Source: Pseudomonas piscis (GTDB taxonomy: Bacteria > Pseudomonadota > Gammaproteobacteria > Pseudomonadales > Pseudomonadaceae). Taken from it: 64,000 nt of DNA. The stretch spans positions 372,001 to 436,000 of the forward strand of contig NZ_WHUV01000002.1 of NCBI RefSeq assembly GCF_009380155.1, written 5' to 3'. The first letter of the stretch is position 1. Every line of letters starts with the position of its first letter. The notes under the pieces are model-generated. The model had not been told where the DNA came from and did not search any database. It was given only the letters and a program-made list of their open reading frames with translations. Of this stretch, positions 34,654-45,084 are shown piece after piece. A program made the position numbers and the translations under genes.

Positions 34654-37600
34654 ATTTCTCGCGGCTGTTCATCCTCCGTCCGGTAGCCACCACCCTGAGC
34701 ATGCTGGCCATTGTCCTGGCCGGCCTGATCGCCTATCGCCTGCTGCCGGTCTCGGCCTTGCCCCAGGTGGACTACCCGACCATCCGGGTCATGACCCTGT
34801 ACCCCGGAGCCAGCCCGGATGTGATGACCAGCGCGGTCACCGCGCCCCTGGAACGCCAGTTCGGGCAGATGCCGGGCCTGACCCAGATGGCCTCCACCAG
34901 CTCCGGTGGCGCTTCGGTACTGACCCTGCGCTTCAGCCTCGACATCAATATGGATGTGGCTGAACAGCAGGTGCAGGCCGCGATCAACGCCGCCACCAAC
35001 CTGCTGCCCAAGGACTTGCCAGCACCGCCGGTGTACAACAAGGTCAACCCGGCGGACACCCCGGTGCTGACCCTGGCCATCACTTCCAAGACCATGCTGC
35101 TGCCCAAGCTCAATGACCTGGTGGACACCCGCATGGCGCAGAAGATCGCCCAGATCAGCGGCGTGGGCATGGTCAGCATCGCCGGCGGCCAGCGCCAGGC
35201 CGTGCGGATCAAGGTCAATCCCGAGGCCCTGGCGGCCAACGGCCTGAACCTTTCGGACGTGCGTACGCTGATCGCCGCGTCCAACGTCAACCAGCCCAAG
35301 GGCAACTTCGACGGCCCGACCCGGGTGTCGATGCTCGACGCCAACGACCAGCTGACCTCGCCCAAGGACTATGCCGAGCTGATCCTGGCCTACAAGAACG
35401 GCGCGCCCTTGCGCCTCAAGGATGTGGCCGAGATCGTCGATGGCGCCGAGAACGAGCGCCTGGCCGCCTGGGCCAACGAGAACCAGGCGGTGCTGCTGAA
35501 CATCCAGCGCCAGCCCGGGGCCAACGTCATCGAGGTGGTGGACCGGATCAAGGCCATGCTGCCGAGCATCACCGACAACCTGCCGGCGGGCCTGGATGTC
35601 ACCGTGTTGACCGATCGCACCCAGACCATCCGCGCCTCGGTCACCGATGTGCAGCACGAACTGTTCATCGCCATCGCCCTGGTGGTGATGGTGACCTTCC
35701 TGTTCCTGCGTCGGGCCAGCGCCACCGTGATCCCGTCGATCGCCGTGCCGTTGTCGCTGATCGGCACCTTCGGCGTGATGTACCTGGCCGGGTTCTCGGT
35801 GAACAACTTGACCCTGATGGCGTTGACCATCGCCACCGGCTTCGTGGTGGATGACGCCATCGTCATGCTGGAGAACATCTCGCGCTTCATCGAGGAGGGC
35901 GACAGCCCGTTGCAGGCGGCGCTCAAGGGAGCCAAGCAGATCGGCTTCACCCTGATCTCCCTGACCCTGTCCCTGATCGCGGTGCTGATCCCGCTGCTGT
36001 TCATGGCCGATGTGGTCGGGCGGCTGTTCCGTGAGTTCGCCATCACCCTGGCGGTGGCGATCCTGATTTCCCTGGTGGTGTCCCTGACCCTGACCCCGAT
36101 GATGTGCGCGCGGTTGCTCAAGCGCGAGCCCAAGGAGCACGAGCAGGGGCGGTTCTATCGCGCCAGCGGCGCCTGGATCGACTGGCTGATCGCAGGCTAC
36201 GGGCGCCAGCTGCAATGGGTGCTCAAGCACCAGTTCCTGACCTTGCTGGTGGCTATCGGCACCCTGGCGCTGACGGTATTCCTCTACCTGATAGTGCCCA
36301 AGGGCTTCTTCCCGGTGCAGGACACAGGGGTCATCCAGGGGATTTCCGAGGCGCCGCAATCGGTGTCCTTCGCCGCCATGAGCCAACGCCAGCAGGACTT
36401 GGCCAAGGTCATCCTGCAAGATCCGGCGGTACAGAGCCTGTCATCCTACATCGGGGTCGACGGCGACAACGCCACCCTCAACAGCGGCCGCCTGCTGATC
36501 AACCTCAAGCCCCACAGCCAGCGCGACCTCAGCGCCGCCCAGGTGATCGCGCGGTTGCAGCCGCAAGTGGACAAGCTGCTGGGCATCCGCCTGTTCATGC
36601 AGCCGGTACAAGACCTGACCATCGAAGACCGGGTCAGCCGTACCCAGTACCAGTTCAGCCTGTCGTCGCCCGATGCCGACCTGCTGAGCCTGTGGAGCGG
36701 TCGCCTGGTGGAGGCCCTGGCCCAGCGTCCGGAGCTCACCGATGTGGCCAGCGACCTGCAGGACAAGGGCTTGCAGGTGTACCTGGTGATCGACCGTGAC
36801 GCCGCCTCCCGGCTGGGCGTCTCGGTGTCGAACATCACCGATGCCCTGTACGACGCCTTCGGCCAGCGACAGATTTCTACCATCTATACCCAGGCCAGCC
36901 AGTACCGGGTGGTGCTCCAGGCCCAGGCCGGGGAGCGCATCGGGCCCCAGGCCCTGGACCAGATCCACGTCAAGACCACCGATGGCGGGCAGGTGCGCCT
37001 GTCCAGCCTGGCCCATGTCGAGGAGCGCCAGGCTCAACTGGCGATTGCCCATATCGGCCAGTTCCCGGCGGTGATGATGTCCTTCAACCTGGCGCCCGGG
37101 GTGGCGCTGGGCGAGGCGGTCAAGGTCATCGAGCAGGTACAGCAGGAGATCGGCATGCCGGTGGGAGTGCAGACCCGCTTCCAGGGCGCGGCGGAGGCCT
37201 TCCAGGCTTCGCTGTCCAGTACCTTGCTGCTGATCCTGGCGGCGGTGGTGACCATGTACATCGTGCTCGGCGTGCTCTATGAGAGCTACATCCACCCGGT
37301 CACCATCCTTTCCACTTTGCCCTCGGCAGCGGTGGGGGCCTTGCTGGCGCTGATCCTCAGCGGCAACGACCTGGGCATGATCGCGATCATCGGCATCATC
37401 TTGCTGATCGGTATCGTCAAGAAGAACGCGATCATGATGATCGACTTCGCCCTCGATGCCGAACGGCACCAGGGCATGGATCCGCAGCAGGCCATCTACC
37501 AGGCGGCATTGCTGCGTTTCCGGCCGATCCTCATGACCACCCTGGCGGCGTTGTTCGGCGCCGTGCCACTGATGCTGGCCACCGGTTCCGGCGCCGAGCT

Positions 37601-37742
37601 GCGCCAGCCCCTGGGCCTGGTGATGGTGGGTGGCCTGCTGGTGAGCCAGGTCCTGACCCTGTTCACGACGCCCGTTATCTACTTGTACTTCGACCGCTTG
37701 GGCCGCCGGTTTGCCAAGCCCGCCGTAGGAGAAGTGGTGTGA
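34650..37742 (+). CDS. muxB: RND efflux pump inner-membrane subunit MuxB/MdtB
   Basis: Proton-driven inner-membrane pump, 1030 residues with the usual two repeats of one plus five spans and large periplasmic loops. The N-terminus [45 protein letters not shown] (in part) is typical of the MdtB group. [13 protein letters not shown] contains the two transmembrane aspartates of the proton relay, and the second half carries [15 protein letters not shown]. MuxB works as a hetero-trimer with MuxC in homologues. ATGA overlap with muxA indicates coupling. A heptad-repeat inverted element lies between its stop and muxC. Confidence 0.96.
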   Translation: MNFSRLFILRPVATTLSMLAIVLAGLIAYRLLPVSALPQVDYPTIRVMTLYPGASPDVMTSAVTAPLERQFGQMPGLTQMASTSSGGASVLTLRFSLDINMDVAEQQVQAAINAATNLLPKDLPAPPVYNKVNPADTPVLTLAITSKTMLLPKLNDLVDTRMAQKIAQISGVGMVSIAGGQRQAVRIKVNPEALAANGLNLSDVRTLIAASNVNQPKGNFDGPTRVSMLDANDQLTSPKDYAELILAYKNGAPLRLKDVAEIVDGAENERLAAWANENQAVLLNIQRQPGANVIEVVDRIKAMLPSITDNLPAGLDVTVLTDRTQTIRASVTDVQHELFIAIALVVMVTFLFLRRASATVIPSIAVPLSLIGTFGVMYLAGFSVNNLTLMALTIATGFVVDDAIVMLENISRFIEEGDSPLQAALKGAKQIGFTLISLTLSLIAVLIPLLFMADVVGRLFREFAITLAVAILISLVVSLTLTPMMCARLLKREPKEHEQGRFYRASGAWIDWLIAGYGRQLQWVLKHQFLTLLVAIGTLALTVFLYLIVPKGFFPVQDTGVIQGISEAPQSVSFAAMSQRQQDLAKVILQDPAVQSLSSYIGVDGDNATLNSGRLLINLKPHSQRDLSAAQVIARLQPQVDKLLGIRLFMQPVQDLTIEDRVSRTQYQFSLSSPDADLLSLWSGRLVEALAQRPELTDVASDLQDKGLQVYLVIDRDAASRLGVSVSNITDALYDAFGQRQISTIYTQASQYRVVLQAQAGERIGPQALDQIHVKTTDGGQVRLSSLAHVEERQAQLAIAHIGQFPAVMMSFNLAPGVALGEAVKVIEQVQQEIGMPVGVQTRFQGAAEAFQASLSSTLLLILAAVVTMYIVLGVLYESYIHPVTILSTLPSAAVGALLALILSGNDLGMIAIIGIILLIGIVKKNAIMMIDFALDAERHQGMDPQQAIYQAALLRFRPILMTTLAALFGAVPLMLATGSGAELRQPLGLVMVGGLLVSQVLTLFTTPVIYLYFDRLGRRFAKPAVGEVV

Positions 37743-37753
37743 GGGGCGTGAGC

Positions 37754-37852
37754 GGCAAGCTGCAAGCCGCAAGCGGCAAGCCGGAGCAAAAGCCAGAGCC
37801 GCTGCTGGGCGTCCTGCTTTTCTCTTGTAGTTTGCAGCTTGAAGCTTGGAGC
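37754..37852. repeat. Inverted heptad-repeat element between muxB and muxC
   Basis: The left arm (37754–37781) is four tandem seven-base units GGCAAGC, TGCAAGC, CGCAAGC, GGCAAGC. The right arm (37825–37852) is four units TTGTAGT, TTGCAGC, TTGAAGC, TTGGAGC, which run roughly as the reverse complement of the left. A 43-base centre separates them. Transcribed RNA could fold into a long imperfect stem right before muxC. It fills most of the 118-base gap in an operon whose other junctions overlap. Similar 'AAGCTGCAAG' repeats are known in fluorescent pseudomonads. Confidence 0.75.
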
Positions 37853-37860
37853 GGTCGCCC

Positions 37861-40800
37861 ATGAACCTCTCGGGACCCTTCATCAAACGCCCGGTGGCGA
37901 CCATGCTGCTGTCACTGGCGATCATGCTGCTGGGTGGCGTCAGCTTCGGCCTGTTGCCGGTGGCGCCGTTGCCGCAGATGGATTTCCCGGTGATCGTGGT
38001 CCAGGCCAGCCTGCCCGGGGCCAGCCCCGAGGTCATGGCCTCCACCGTGGCCACGCCCCTGGAGCGTTCCTTCGGCGCCATCGCTGGGATCGACACCATG
38101 AGCAGCCGCTCCAGCCAGGGTTCGACCCGGGTGATCCTGCAATTCGACCTGGGTCGCGATATCAATGGTGCGGCGCGGGAAGTGCAGGCGGCGATCAACG
38201 CCTCGCGCAACCTGTTGCCCAGCGGCATGCGCAGCATGCCCACCTACAAGAAGGTCAACCCGTCCCAGGCGCCGATCATGGTGCTGTCCTTGACCTCCGA
38301 CGTGCTGGAGAAGGGCCAGCTCTACGACCTGGCCTCGACGATCCTGTCCCAGAGCCTGTCCCAGGTTCAGGGGGTGGGCGAGGTACAGGTCGGTGGCAGC
38401 TCGCTGCCGGCGGTGCGCATCGAACTGGAGCCGCAACTGCTCAACCAGTACGGGGTGGCCCTGGACGACGTACGCAACGCCATCGCCAATGCCAACCAGC
38501 GCCGGCCCAAGGGCTCGGTGGAGGATGACCAGCGGCTGTGGCAGATCCAGGCCAACGACCAGCTGGAGAAGGCCCGTGATTACGAACCGCTGATCATCCA
38601 CTACAACAACGGCGCGGCCCTGCGCCTGAAGGACGTGGCCAAGGTCAGCGATGGCGTCGAGGATCGCTACAACAGCGGCTTCTTCAACGACGACGCCGCC
38701 GTGCTGCTGGTGATCAACCGCCAGGCCGGGGCCAACATCATCGAGACGGTGAACGAGATCAAGGCCCAGTTGCCGGCGTTGCAGGCGGTGCTGCCGGCCA
38801 GCGTCAAGCTCAACCTGGCCATGGACCGCTCACCGGTGATCAAGGCCACCTTGCACGAGGCCGAGATGACGCTGCTGATCGCCGTGGCCCTGGTGATCCT
38901 GGTGGTGTTCCTGTTCCTGGGCAACTTCCGCGCCTCGGTGATCCCGACCCTGGCGGTACCGGTATCGCTGGTGGGCACCTTCGCCGTCATGTACCTGTAC
39001 GGCTTTTCCCTGAACAACCTGTCGCTGATGGCGCTGATCCTGGCCACGGGGTTGGTGGTGGACGATGCCATCGTGGTCCTGGAGAACATCTCGCGGCATA
39101 TCGACGAGGGCGTGAAGCCGCTGCAGGCTGCCTACATGGGAGCCAAGGAAGTGGGCTTCACCCTGTTGTCGATGAACGTCTCGCTGGTGGCGGTGTTCCT
39201 GTCGATCCTGTTCATGGGCGGGATCATCGAGAGCCTGTTCCGCGAGTTCTCCATCACCCTGGCGGCGGCCATCGTGGTCTCGCTGGTGGTGTCCCTGACC
39301 CTGACGCCGATGCTCTGCGCCCGCTGGCTCAAGCCCCATCTGCCGGGCCAGGAGAATGCCCTGCAGCGCTGGAGCCGGCGCAGCAACGACTGGATGGTCG
39401 GCAAGTACGCCAGCAGCCTGGACTGGGTGCTACGGCATCGACGCCTGACCCTGCTCAGCCTGCTGCTGACCATTGGCGTCAACGTCGCCTTGTATGTAGT
39501 GGTGCCCAAGACCTTCATGCCCCAGCAGGACACTGGCCAGTTGATCGGTTTCGTCCGTGGCGACGACGGCCTGTCCTTCAGCGTGATGCAGCCGAAGATG
39601 GAGATCTTCCGCCGCGCCGTGCTCAAGGATGAGGCGGTGGAGAGCGTGGCCGGCTTCATCGGTGGCTCCAACGGCACCAACAACGCCTTCATGCTGGTGC
39701 GCCTGAAACCCATCAAGGAACGCAATATCTCGGCGCAGAAGGTCATCGAGCGCCTGCGCAAGGAAATGCCCAAGGTGCCCGGGGCCCAGCTGATGCTGAT
39801 GGCCGACCAGGACCTGCAGTTCGGTGGTGGCCGCGAACAGACCACCTCGCAGTATTCCTACATCCTGCAGAGCGGCGACCTGGGCGAGCTGCGCGAGTGG
39901 TACCCGAAGGTGGTCGCGGCGTTGCGGGCCTTGCCCGAGCTGACCGCCATCGATGCCCGGGACGGCCACGGTGCGCAACAGGTGACCCTGGTGGTGGACC
40001 GTGACCAGGCCAAGCGCCTGGGGGTGGACATGGACATGGTCACCGCGGTGCTCAACAACGCCTACAGCCAGCGGCAGATCTCCACCATCTACGACAGCCT
40101 CAACCAGTACCAGGTGGTGATGGAGGTCAATCCCAAGTACGCCCAGGACCCGATCACCCTGAACCAGGTGCAGGTGATCACCGCCGACGGGGCTCGGATC
40201 CCGCTGTCGACCATCGCCCATTACGAGAGCAGCCTGGAAGACGATCGGGTCAGCCACGAGGGCCAGTTCGCCTCGGAGAGCATTTCCTTCGACATGGCTG
40301 AAGGCATCACCGTGGAGCAGGGCACTGCCGCCATCGAACGGGCGATCGCCAAGCTGGGCATGCCCGAGGACGTGATCATCAAGATGGCCGGCACCGCCGA
40401 CGCCTTCGCCGCCACCCAGAAAAGCCAGCCGTTCATGATCCTCGGTGCGCTGCTGGCGGTGTACCTGGTGCTCGGGGTGCTCTACGAGAGCTACATCCAC
40501 CCGCTGACCATCCTTTCTACCTTGCCCTCGGCCGGCGTCGGCGCCTTGCTCTCGATCTACGTGCTGGGCAGCGAGTTCAGCCTGATTTCGCTGCTGGGGC
40601 TGTTCCTGCTGATCGGCGTGGTGAAGAAGAACGCGATCCTGATGATCGACCTGGCGCTGCAACTGGAACGGCATGAGAAGCTCGACCCGCTGCAGTCGAT
40701 CCGCAGTGCCTGCCTGCAGCGCCTGCGGCCGATCCTGATGACCACCCTGGCGGCGATCCTCGGCGCCTTGCCGCTGCTGCTGGGCACTGCCGAGGGCTCG

Positions 40801-40968
40801 GAAATGCGCCAGCCCCTGGGCCTGACCATCATCGGCGGCCTGGTCTTCAGCCAGATCCTGACCCTCTACACCACCCCGGTGGTCTACCTCTATCTCGACC
40901 GCCTGCGCCACAAGTTCAACCACTGGCGTGGGGTCCGTACCGATGCCGCTCTGGAAACGCCGCTATGA
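37861..40968 (+). CDS. muxC: RND efflux pump inner-membrane subunit MuxC/MdtC
   Basis: Second pump subunit, 1035 residues, with the same two-repeat RND architecture as MuxB. It begins MNLSGPFIKRPVATMLLSLAIML and has the proton-relay segment LVVDDAIVVLENI and GVVKKNAILMIDLAL. The start at 37861 was chosen over an upstream in-frame ATG inside the repeat element because it gives the family N-terminus; its ribosome site (AGCGGTCGCCC) is weak. Having two different RND subunits in one operon is the hallmark of the MuxABC/MdtABC class. Its stop overlaps opmB (ATGA). Confidence 0.96.
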   Translation: MNLSGPFIKRPVATMLLSLAIMLLGGVSFGLLPVAPLPQMDFPVIVVQASLPGASPEVMASTVATPLERSFGAIAGIDTMSSRSSQGSTRVILQFDLGRDINGAAREVQAAINASRNLLPSGMRSMPTYKKVNPSQAPIMVLSLTSDVLEKGQLYDLASTILSQSLSQVQGVGEVQVGGSSLPAVRIELEPQLLNQYGVALDDVRNAIANANQRRPKGSVEDDQRLWQIQANDQLEKARDYEPLIIHYNNGAALRLKDVAKVSDGVEDRYNSGFFNDDAAVLLVINRQAGANIIETVNEIKAQLPALQAVLPASVKLNLAMDRSPVIKATLHEAEMTLLIAVALVILVVFLFLGNFRASVIPTLAVPVSLVGTFAVMYLYGFSLNNLSLMALILATGLVVDDAIVVLENISRHIDEGVKPLQAAYMGAKEVGFTLLSMNVSLVAVFLSILFMGGIIESLFREFSITLAAAIVVSLVVSLTLTPMLCARWLKPHLPGQENALQRWSRRSNDWMVGKYASSLDWVLRHRRLTLLSLLLTIGVNVALYVVVPKTFMPQQDTGQLIGFVRGDDGLSFSVMQPKMEIFRRAVLKDEAVESVAGFIGGSNGTNNAFMLVRLKPIKERNISAQKVIERLRKEMPKVPGAQLMLMADQDLQFGGGREQTTSQYSYILQSGDLGELREWYPKVVAALRALPELTAIDARDGHGAQQVTLVVDRDQAKRLGVDMDMVTAVLNNAYSQRQISTIYDSLNQYQVVMEVNPKYAQDPITLNQVQVITADGARIPLSTIAHYESSLEDDRVSHEGQFASESISFDMAEGITVEQGTAAIERAIAKLGMPEDVIIKMAGTADAFAATQKSQPFMILGALLAVYLVLGVLYESYIHPLTILSTLPSAGVGALLSIYVLGSEFSLISLLGLFLLIGVVKKNAILMIDLALQLERHEKLDPLQSIRSACLQRLRPILMTTLAAILGALPLLLGTAEGSEMRQPLGLTIIGGLVFSQILTLYTTPVVYLYLDRLRHKFNHWRGVRTDAALETPL

Positions 40969-42458
40969 CCGAACACTCGTCCCGTCCCGTTTCGCTGTTG
41001 TCCGCCCAGCGCCTGGTCATGGCCCGGGGCTCACGGGCCCTGAGCCTGGGCCTGTGCGTGCTGTTGCTCAGCGCCTGCGCGATCGGTCCCGACTACCAGC
41101 GACCCGAAGTGGCCGAGCCTGCGCAATACAAGGCCGCCGAGGGCTGGCGCCAGGCCAGTCCCAGCGATGCCCTGGCCCGTGGCGCCTGGTGGGAGCTGTA
41201 TGGCGATACCCAGCTCAATGGCCTGGTGGCCCAGCTCAATAGCGCCAACCAGAGCGTGGCCCAGGCCGAAGCCCAGTACCGCCAGGCCCAGGCCCTGGTG
41301 CGCAGTTCCCGCGGGGCGTTCTTTCCCAGTGTCGACCTGAGTGCCGGCAAAACCCGCGCCAGCCAGGGCACCGGCAGCAGCAGCTCGGCCCTGAGCAGTT
41401 CCAGCAGCGGTATCCGCGACACCTATAACACCCAGCTGGGGGTGAGTTGGGAGGCCGATATCTGGGGCAAGCTGCGCCGTGGCCTGGAGGCCAACGAGGG
41501 CAGTGCCGAGGCGAGCTTCGCCGACCTGGCGGCCATGCGCCTGAGCCAGCAGTCCGAACTGGTGCAGAACTACCTGCAACTGCGGGTAATCGATGAGCAG
41601 AAGCGCCTGCTGGAAGCCACGGTGGTGGCCTATCAGCGGTCCCTGACCATGACGCAGAACCAGTACCAGGCCGGAGTCGCCGGCAAGGACGCGGTGGCCC
41701 AGGCCCAGACCCAGCTCAAGAGCACCCAGGCCGACCTGATCGACCTGATCTGGCAGCGCGCTCAGTTCGAGAACGCCATCGCGGTGCTGATCGGCGTGCC
41801 GCCGGCCGAGTTCAAGCTGGCCGAGGCGCAGAACGTCCCGGTACTGCCCCAGGTCCCCCTGGGCGTGCCTTCGCAATTGCTGGAGCGGCGCCCCGACATC
41901 GCCTCGGCCGAGCGGGCGATGATGGCGGCCAACGCCAATATCGGCGTAGCCAAGGCCGCCTATTATCCGGACCTGACCCTGAGCATGGCCGGCGGCTATA
42001 GCAGCAGCACCTACTCCAACTGGATCACGTTGCCGAACCGTTTCTGGTCGGTGGGGCCGAAACTGGCGATGACCCTGTTCGATGGCGGCCAGCGCTCGGC
42101 GGAGGTGGACCGCACGGTGGCGGTATACGACCAGACCGTGGCCAAGTACCGGCAGACCGTGCTCGACGGCTTTCGCGAGGTAGAGAACTACATGACCCAG
42201 CTCAAGGTCCTGGAGGACGAGGCGGGCGTGCGCCAGCAGGCCCTGGACTCGGCCCGCGATGCCCTGCGCCTGACCGAGAACCAGTACAAGGCCGGGCTCA
42301 TCGGCTACCTCGATGTGGTCACCAGCCAGACCACCGCGCTGAGCAATGAACGTAGTGTCCTGAGCCTGTTGCAGAGTCGCCTGATCGCCAGCGTGCAACT
42401 GATCGCGGCCCTGGGCGGCGGCTGGGATGGCCAGTTGCAGGTCAGCGAGCAGAAATAG
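40965..42458 (+). CDS. opmB: Outer-membrane efflux lipoprotein OpmB (OprM family)
   Basis: TolC-like outer-membrane channel of the Mux pump. The signal peptide ends with the lipobox LLLSA-C38 followed by AIGPDYQRP, typical of OprM/NodT-family lipoproteins. Long coiled helices of the tunnel follow in two repeats (SVAQAEAQYRQAQALVRSSRGAFFPSV and IGVAKAAYYPDLTLS; NQYQAGVAGKDAVAQAQTQLKS and NQYKAGLIGYLDVVTSQT). A start at M19 would give a more normal signal length, but the ATGA overlap with muxC favours 40965. Last gene of the mux operon. Confidence 0.95.
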   Translation: MTEHSSRPVSLLSAQRLVMARGSRALSLGLCVLLLSACAIGPDYQRPEVAEPAQYKAAEGWRQASPSDALARGAWWELYGDTQLNGLVAQLNSANQSVAQAEAQYRQAQALVRSSRGAFFPSVDLSAGKTRASQGTGSSSSALSSSSSGIRDTYNTQLGVSWEADIWGKLRRGLEANEGSAEASFADLAAMRLSQQSELVQNYLQLRVIDEQKRLLEATVVAYQRSLTMTQNQYQAGVAGKDAVAQAQTQLKSTQADLIDLIWQRAQFENAIAVLIGVPPAEFKLAEAQNVPVLPQVPLGVPSQLLERRPDIASAERAMMAANANIGVAKAAYYPDLTLSMAGGYSSSTYSNWITLPNRFWSVGPKLAMTLFDGGQRSAEVDRTVAVYDQTVAKYRQTVLDGFREVENYMTQLKVLEDEAGVRQQALDSARDALRLTENQYKAGLIGYLDVVTSQTTALSNERSVLSLLQSRLIASVQLIAALGGGWDGQLQVSEQK

Positions 42459-42771
42459 CCGGGAGCGGGTCAGCCATGGGGGCCTGCCACGATCGCGCGA
42501 TGCAGAGCCTTCGCGATCGTCATCAGCAGCTACAGTATTTGCTGGCGACGCCGATAAAGCAGGAAGCAACCGAGATTGTCCGGCGCCGGCCGAAAGACGC
42601 TCCTGTGAATGTACCAAGGCCATGTCCATGAGGCTTGTAGGGGCTTGTGGACCCTCTGTCAGACTGATGGCCTTTTGCTAACTTTATGGATGCGTTATTT
42701 CCTGCAATCAGTACAATCTGCGGTTTTGCCCGCCGCGCAGGGATGTCGGCACAACGGCCAAGAGACGCCTA
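42459..42771. other. Intergenic region with a nine-base inverted repeat after opmB
   Basis: A 313-base gap with no credible gene. ACGATCGCG (42489–42497) and CGCGATCGT (42512–42520) form a perfect inverted repeat 31 bases after the opmB stop; without a T-tract it may be a weak terminator or a repeat remnant. The stretch 42660–42720, relatively AT-rich (CTTTTGCTAACTTTATGG), is the likely promoter area for the MHYT-GGDEF-EAL gene, but no confident -35/-10 pair was seen. Confidence 0.5.
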
Positions 42772-44859
42772 ATGCTCATCGGTAGCTACTCCTCCGCACT
42801 GGTCCTGATCTCCATTTTCGTGGCGATCCTCGCTTCCTATACCGCTCTCGATCTCACCGGCCGCATAGCCACCGCCCAGGGACGTGCGGCCTACCTGTGG
42901 ATGGGCGGCGGTGCCCTAGCCATGGGCATCGGCGTCTGGTCCATGCATTTCATCGGCATGCTGGCCTTTTCATTGCCCATCGACCTGGGCTACGACATCG
43001 GCCTCACGGCGCTGTCGTTGCTGATTTCCTTCCTGTCTTGCGGTTTCGCCCTATGGCTGGTGAGCCAGCCACGCCTGCCAGTGATGCAACTGCTGTTCGG
43101 GGCGCTGATCATGGGCTCGGGAATCAGCGGCATGCACTACACCGGGATGGCGGCCCTGCGCATGCAGCCGGGTATCGACTACGACCCGCAGCTGTTCGGC
43201 GCTTCGCTGCTGATCGCCTTCGGTGCGTCGCTGGCGGCGCTGTGGATCGCCTTCCGCCTGCGCCAGAACACTCCCTACGTACGCCTGGTGCGCACCGGCG
43301 CGGCGATCATCATGGGCTTCGCCATCGTCGGCATGCACTACACCGGCATGGCCGCCGCACGATTTTCCGGGGGCAGCTTCTGCGGGGCCCTGGCCGACGG
43401 CCTGAGTGGCAAGGGTCTGGACAACCTGGTGCTGATCACCACCCTGGCGGTGTTGATCATCGCCTTGCTGACCTCGGTGCTCGATGCTCGCCTGGAGGCG
43501 CGCACCGCTGTGCTGGCGCAGTCCCTGACCGAGGCCAACAAGGAACTCACCCAACTGGCCCTGCACGACACCCTGACCGGCTTGCCGAACCGCATCCTGC
43601 TGGCCGACCGCATCGACCAGGCCATGCACCGGGTCACCGCCCACGGTGGCTGCTTTGCCCTGATGTTCATCGACCTGGACGGTTTCAAGCCGGTCAACGA
43701 CGCCTTCGGCCACCACATGGGCGACCAGCTCCTGCGCGAGGTGGCCCAGCGCCTGCGCGAGGATCTGCGCAGCGAAGATACCCTGGCCCGGATCGGCGGC
43801 GACGAGTTCGTGCTGCTGGTGCAGCTTGCCGAGCCCGACGACGCCCTGCGCCTGGCGTCGCGCCAGGTGGGCTTGGTATCGCGTTCGTTCAAGGTGGCCG
43901 AGCACGAGCTGCAGATATCCGCCAGCATCGGCATCGCGGTGTATCCGGGCAATGGCCAGAGCGCCCAGGAACTCTTGATGAACGCCGATGCCGCGATGTA
44001 TCACGCCAAGGGCACCGGCAAGAACGGCTACAGCTTTTTCGATGCCTCGATGAACAACAATGCCCGGCGCCAGCTGCAGCTGCTCCAAGACCTGCGCAAT
44101 GCCCTGGAACACCATCAGTTCCGCCTGCACTATCAGCCCAAGTTCGATGCCGTCGACGGCCGGCCGGTAGGGGCCGAGGCCTTGTTGCGCTGGGAGCATC
44201 CGCAGCACGGGCTGCTGATGCCGGACAAGTTCATCGAGCTGGCGGAGAAGACCGGCCTGATCATTTCCATCGGTGAGTGGGTGCTGGACGAAGCCTGCCG
44301 GCAGATGCAGCAGTGGTACGCCGAGGGTTATACCGATTGGCGCATCGCGGTGAACCTGTCGGCCATGCAGTTCTGCCATGGGGGGCTGGTCAACAGCGTG
44401 TCCGGCGCCTTGGAGCGCTACCACCTGCCGGCCAACAACCTGACCCTGGAAATCACCGAGACCACGGCGATGCATGATGCCGATGTCAGCATGATCGTCC
44501 TGCAGCAATTGGCGGACATGGGCGTGGACCTGTCCATCGACGATTTCGGCACCGGCTATTCGAGCCTGATGTACCTCAAGCGCCTGCCGGCCAACGAATT
44601 GAAGATCGACCGTGGCTTCGTCCGTGACCTGGAGCACGACAGCGACGACGCCGCCATCGTCTCGGCGATCGTCGCCCTGGGCCAGGCCCTGGGCCTGCGG
44701 ATCGTCGCCGAAGGGGTGGAGACCGGTGTGCAGCGGACCTTCCTCACCGAGCTTGGGTGCGATTCGCTGCAAGGCTACTACCTCGGCCACCCTATGCCGC
44801 CCGAGCGATTCCTCCAGGGCTTGCGCCAGAACCTGCAGAAACTCGAACGCGAAGCCTGA
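42772..44859 (+). CDS. mucR: MHYT–GGDEF–EAL membrane protein, c-di-GMP turnover (MucR-like)
   Basis: A 695-residue inner-membrane signalling protein. The N-terminal ~240 residues form the seven-span MHYT sensor, with three motif copies (MHFIGMLAF, MHYTGMAAL, MHYTGMAAA) thought to bind copper and sense oxygen, CO or NO. The GGDEF cyclase motif is intact at 342–346, with the inhibitory I-site RSED five residues before it. The phosphodiesterase motif E469-A-L leads the EAL domain (EALLRWEHP, IDDFGTGYSSL). Length and N-terminus match P. aeruginosa MucR (alginate-linked) better than the longer NbdA. Both activities look possible; which dominates cannot be read from sequence. Confidence 0.9.
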   Translation: MLIGSYSSALVLISIFVAILASYTALDLTGRIATAQGRAAYLWMGGGALAMGIGVWSMHFIGMLAFSLPIDLGYDIGLTALSLLISFLSCGFALWLVSQPRLPVMQLLFGALIMGSGISGMHYTGMAALRMQPGIDYDPQLFGASLLIAFGASLAALWIAFRLRQNTPYVRLVRTGAAIIMGFAIVGMHYTGMAAARFSGGSFCGALADGLSGKGLDNLVLITTLAVLIIALLTSVLDARLEARTAVLAQSLTEANKELTQLALHDTLTGLPNRILLADRIDQAMHRVTAHGGCFALMFIDLDGFKPVNDAFGHHMGDQLLREVAQRLREDLRSEDTLARIGGDEFVLLVQLAEPDDALRLASRQVGLVSRSFKVAEHELQISASIGIAVYPGNGQSAQELLMNADAAMYHAKGTGKNGYSFFDASMNNNARRQLQLLQDLRNALEHHQFRLHYQPKFDAVDGRPVGAEALLRWEHPQHGLLMPDKFIELAEKTGLIISIGEWVLDEACRQMQQWYAEGYTDWRIAVNLSAMQFCHGGLVNSVSGALERYHLPANNLTLEITETTAMHDADVSMIVLQQLADMGVDLSIDDFGTGYSSLMYLKRLPANELKIDRGFVRDLEHDSDDAAIVSAIVALGQALGLRIVAEGVETGVQRTFLTELGCDSLQGYYLGHPMPPERFLQGLRQNLQKLEREA

Positions 44860-44951
44860 GTCCTGCAGGCAGCTGCGCCGCCGCAACCCCTGGCGCACGA
44901 TGCTCCAGGCTCGCCCCATTACCTGGTCCTGCGCCCGCCGTGCAGGCGTGC

Positions 44952-44972
44952 GCAGCCTGCGGCAGCGGCTGC
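44952..44972 (-). repeat. REP-like monomer
   Basis: The 21-base motif is identical at 20 positions to the left arm of the element at 48474–48494 (it ends GGCTGC instead of GGCTAC). It lies in the 225-base gap between the c-di-GMP gene and the SDR gene. Confidence 0.6.
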
Positions 44973-45084
44973 ACAGAGCCTGTGCCTGGCCGATCGCGCC
45001 AAGGGCGGCCAGTTGCGGTTTTCATCACTGGCTGCGCGGTGTTTAATGGCTCGCGTTGAAATGATCAGTGAGGGAGTTGGCAGC

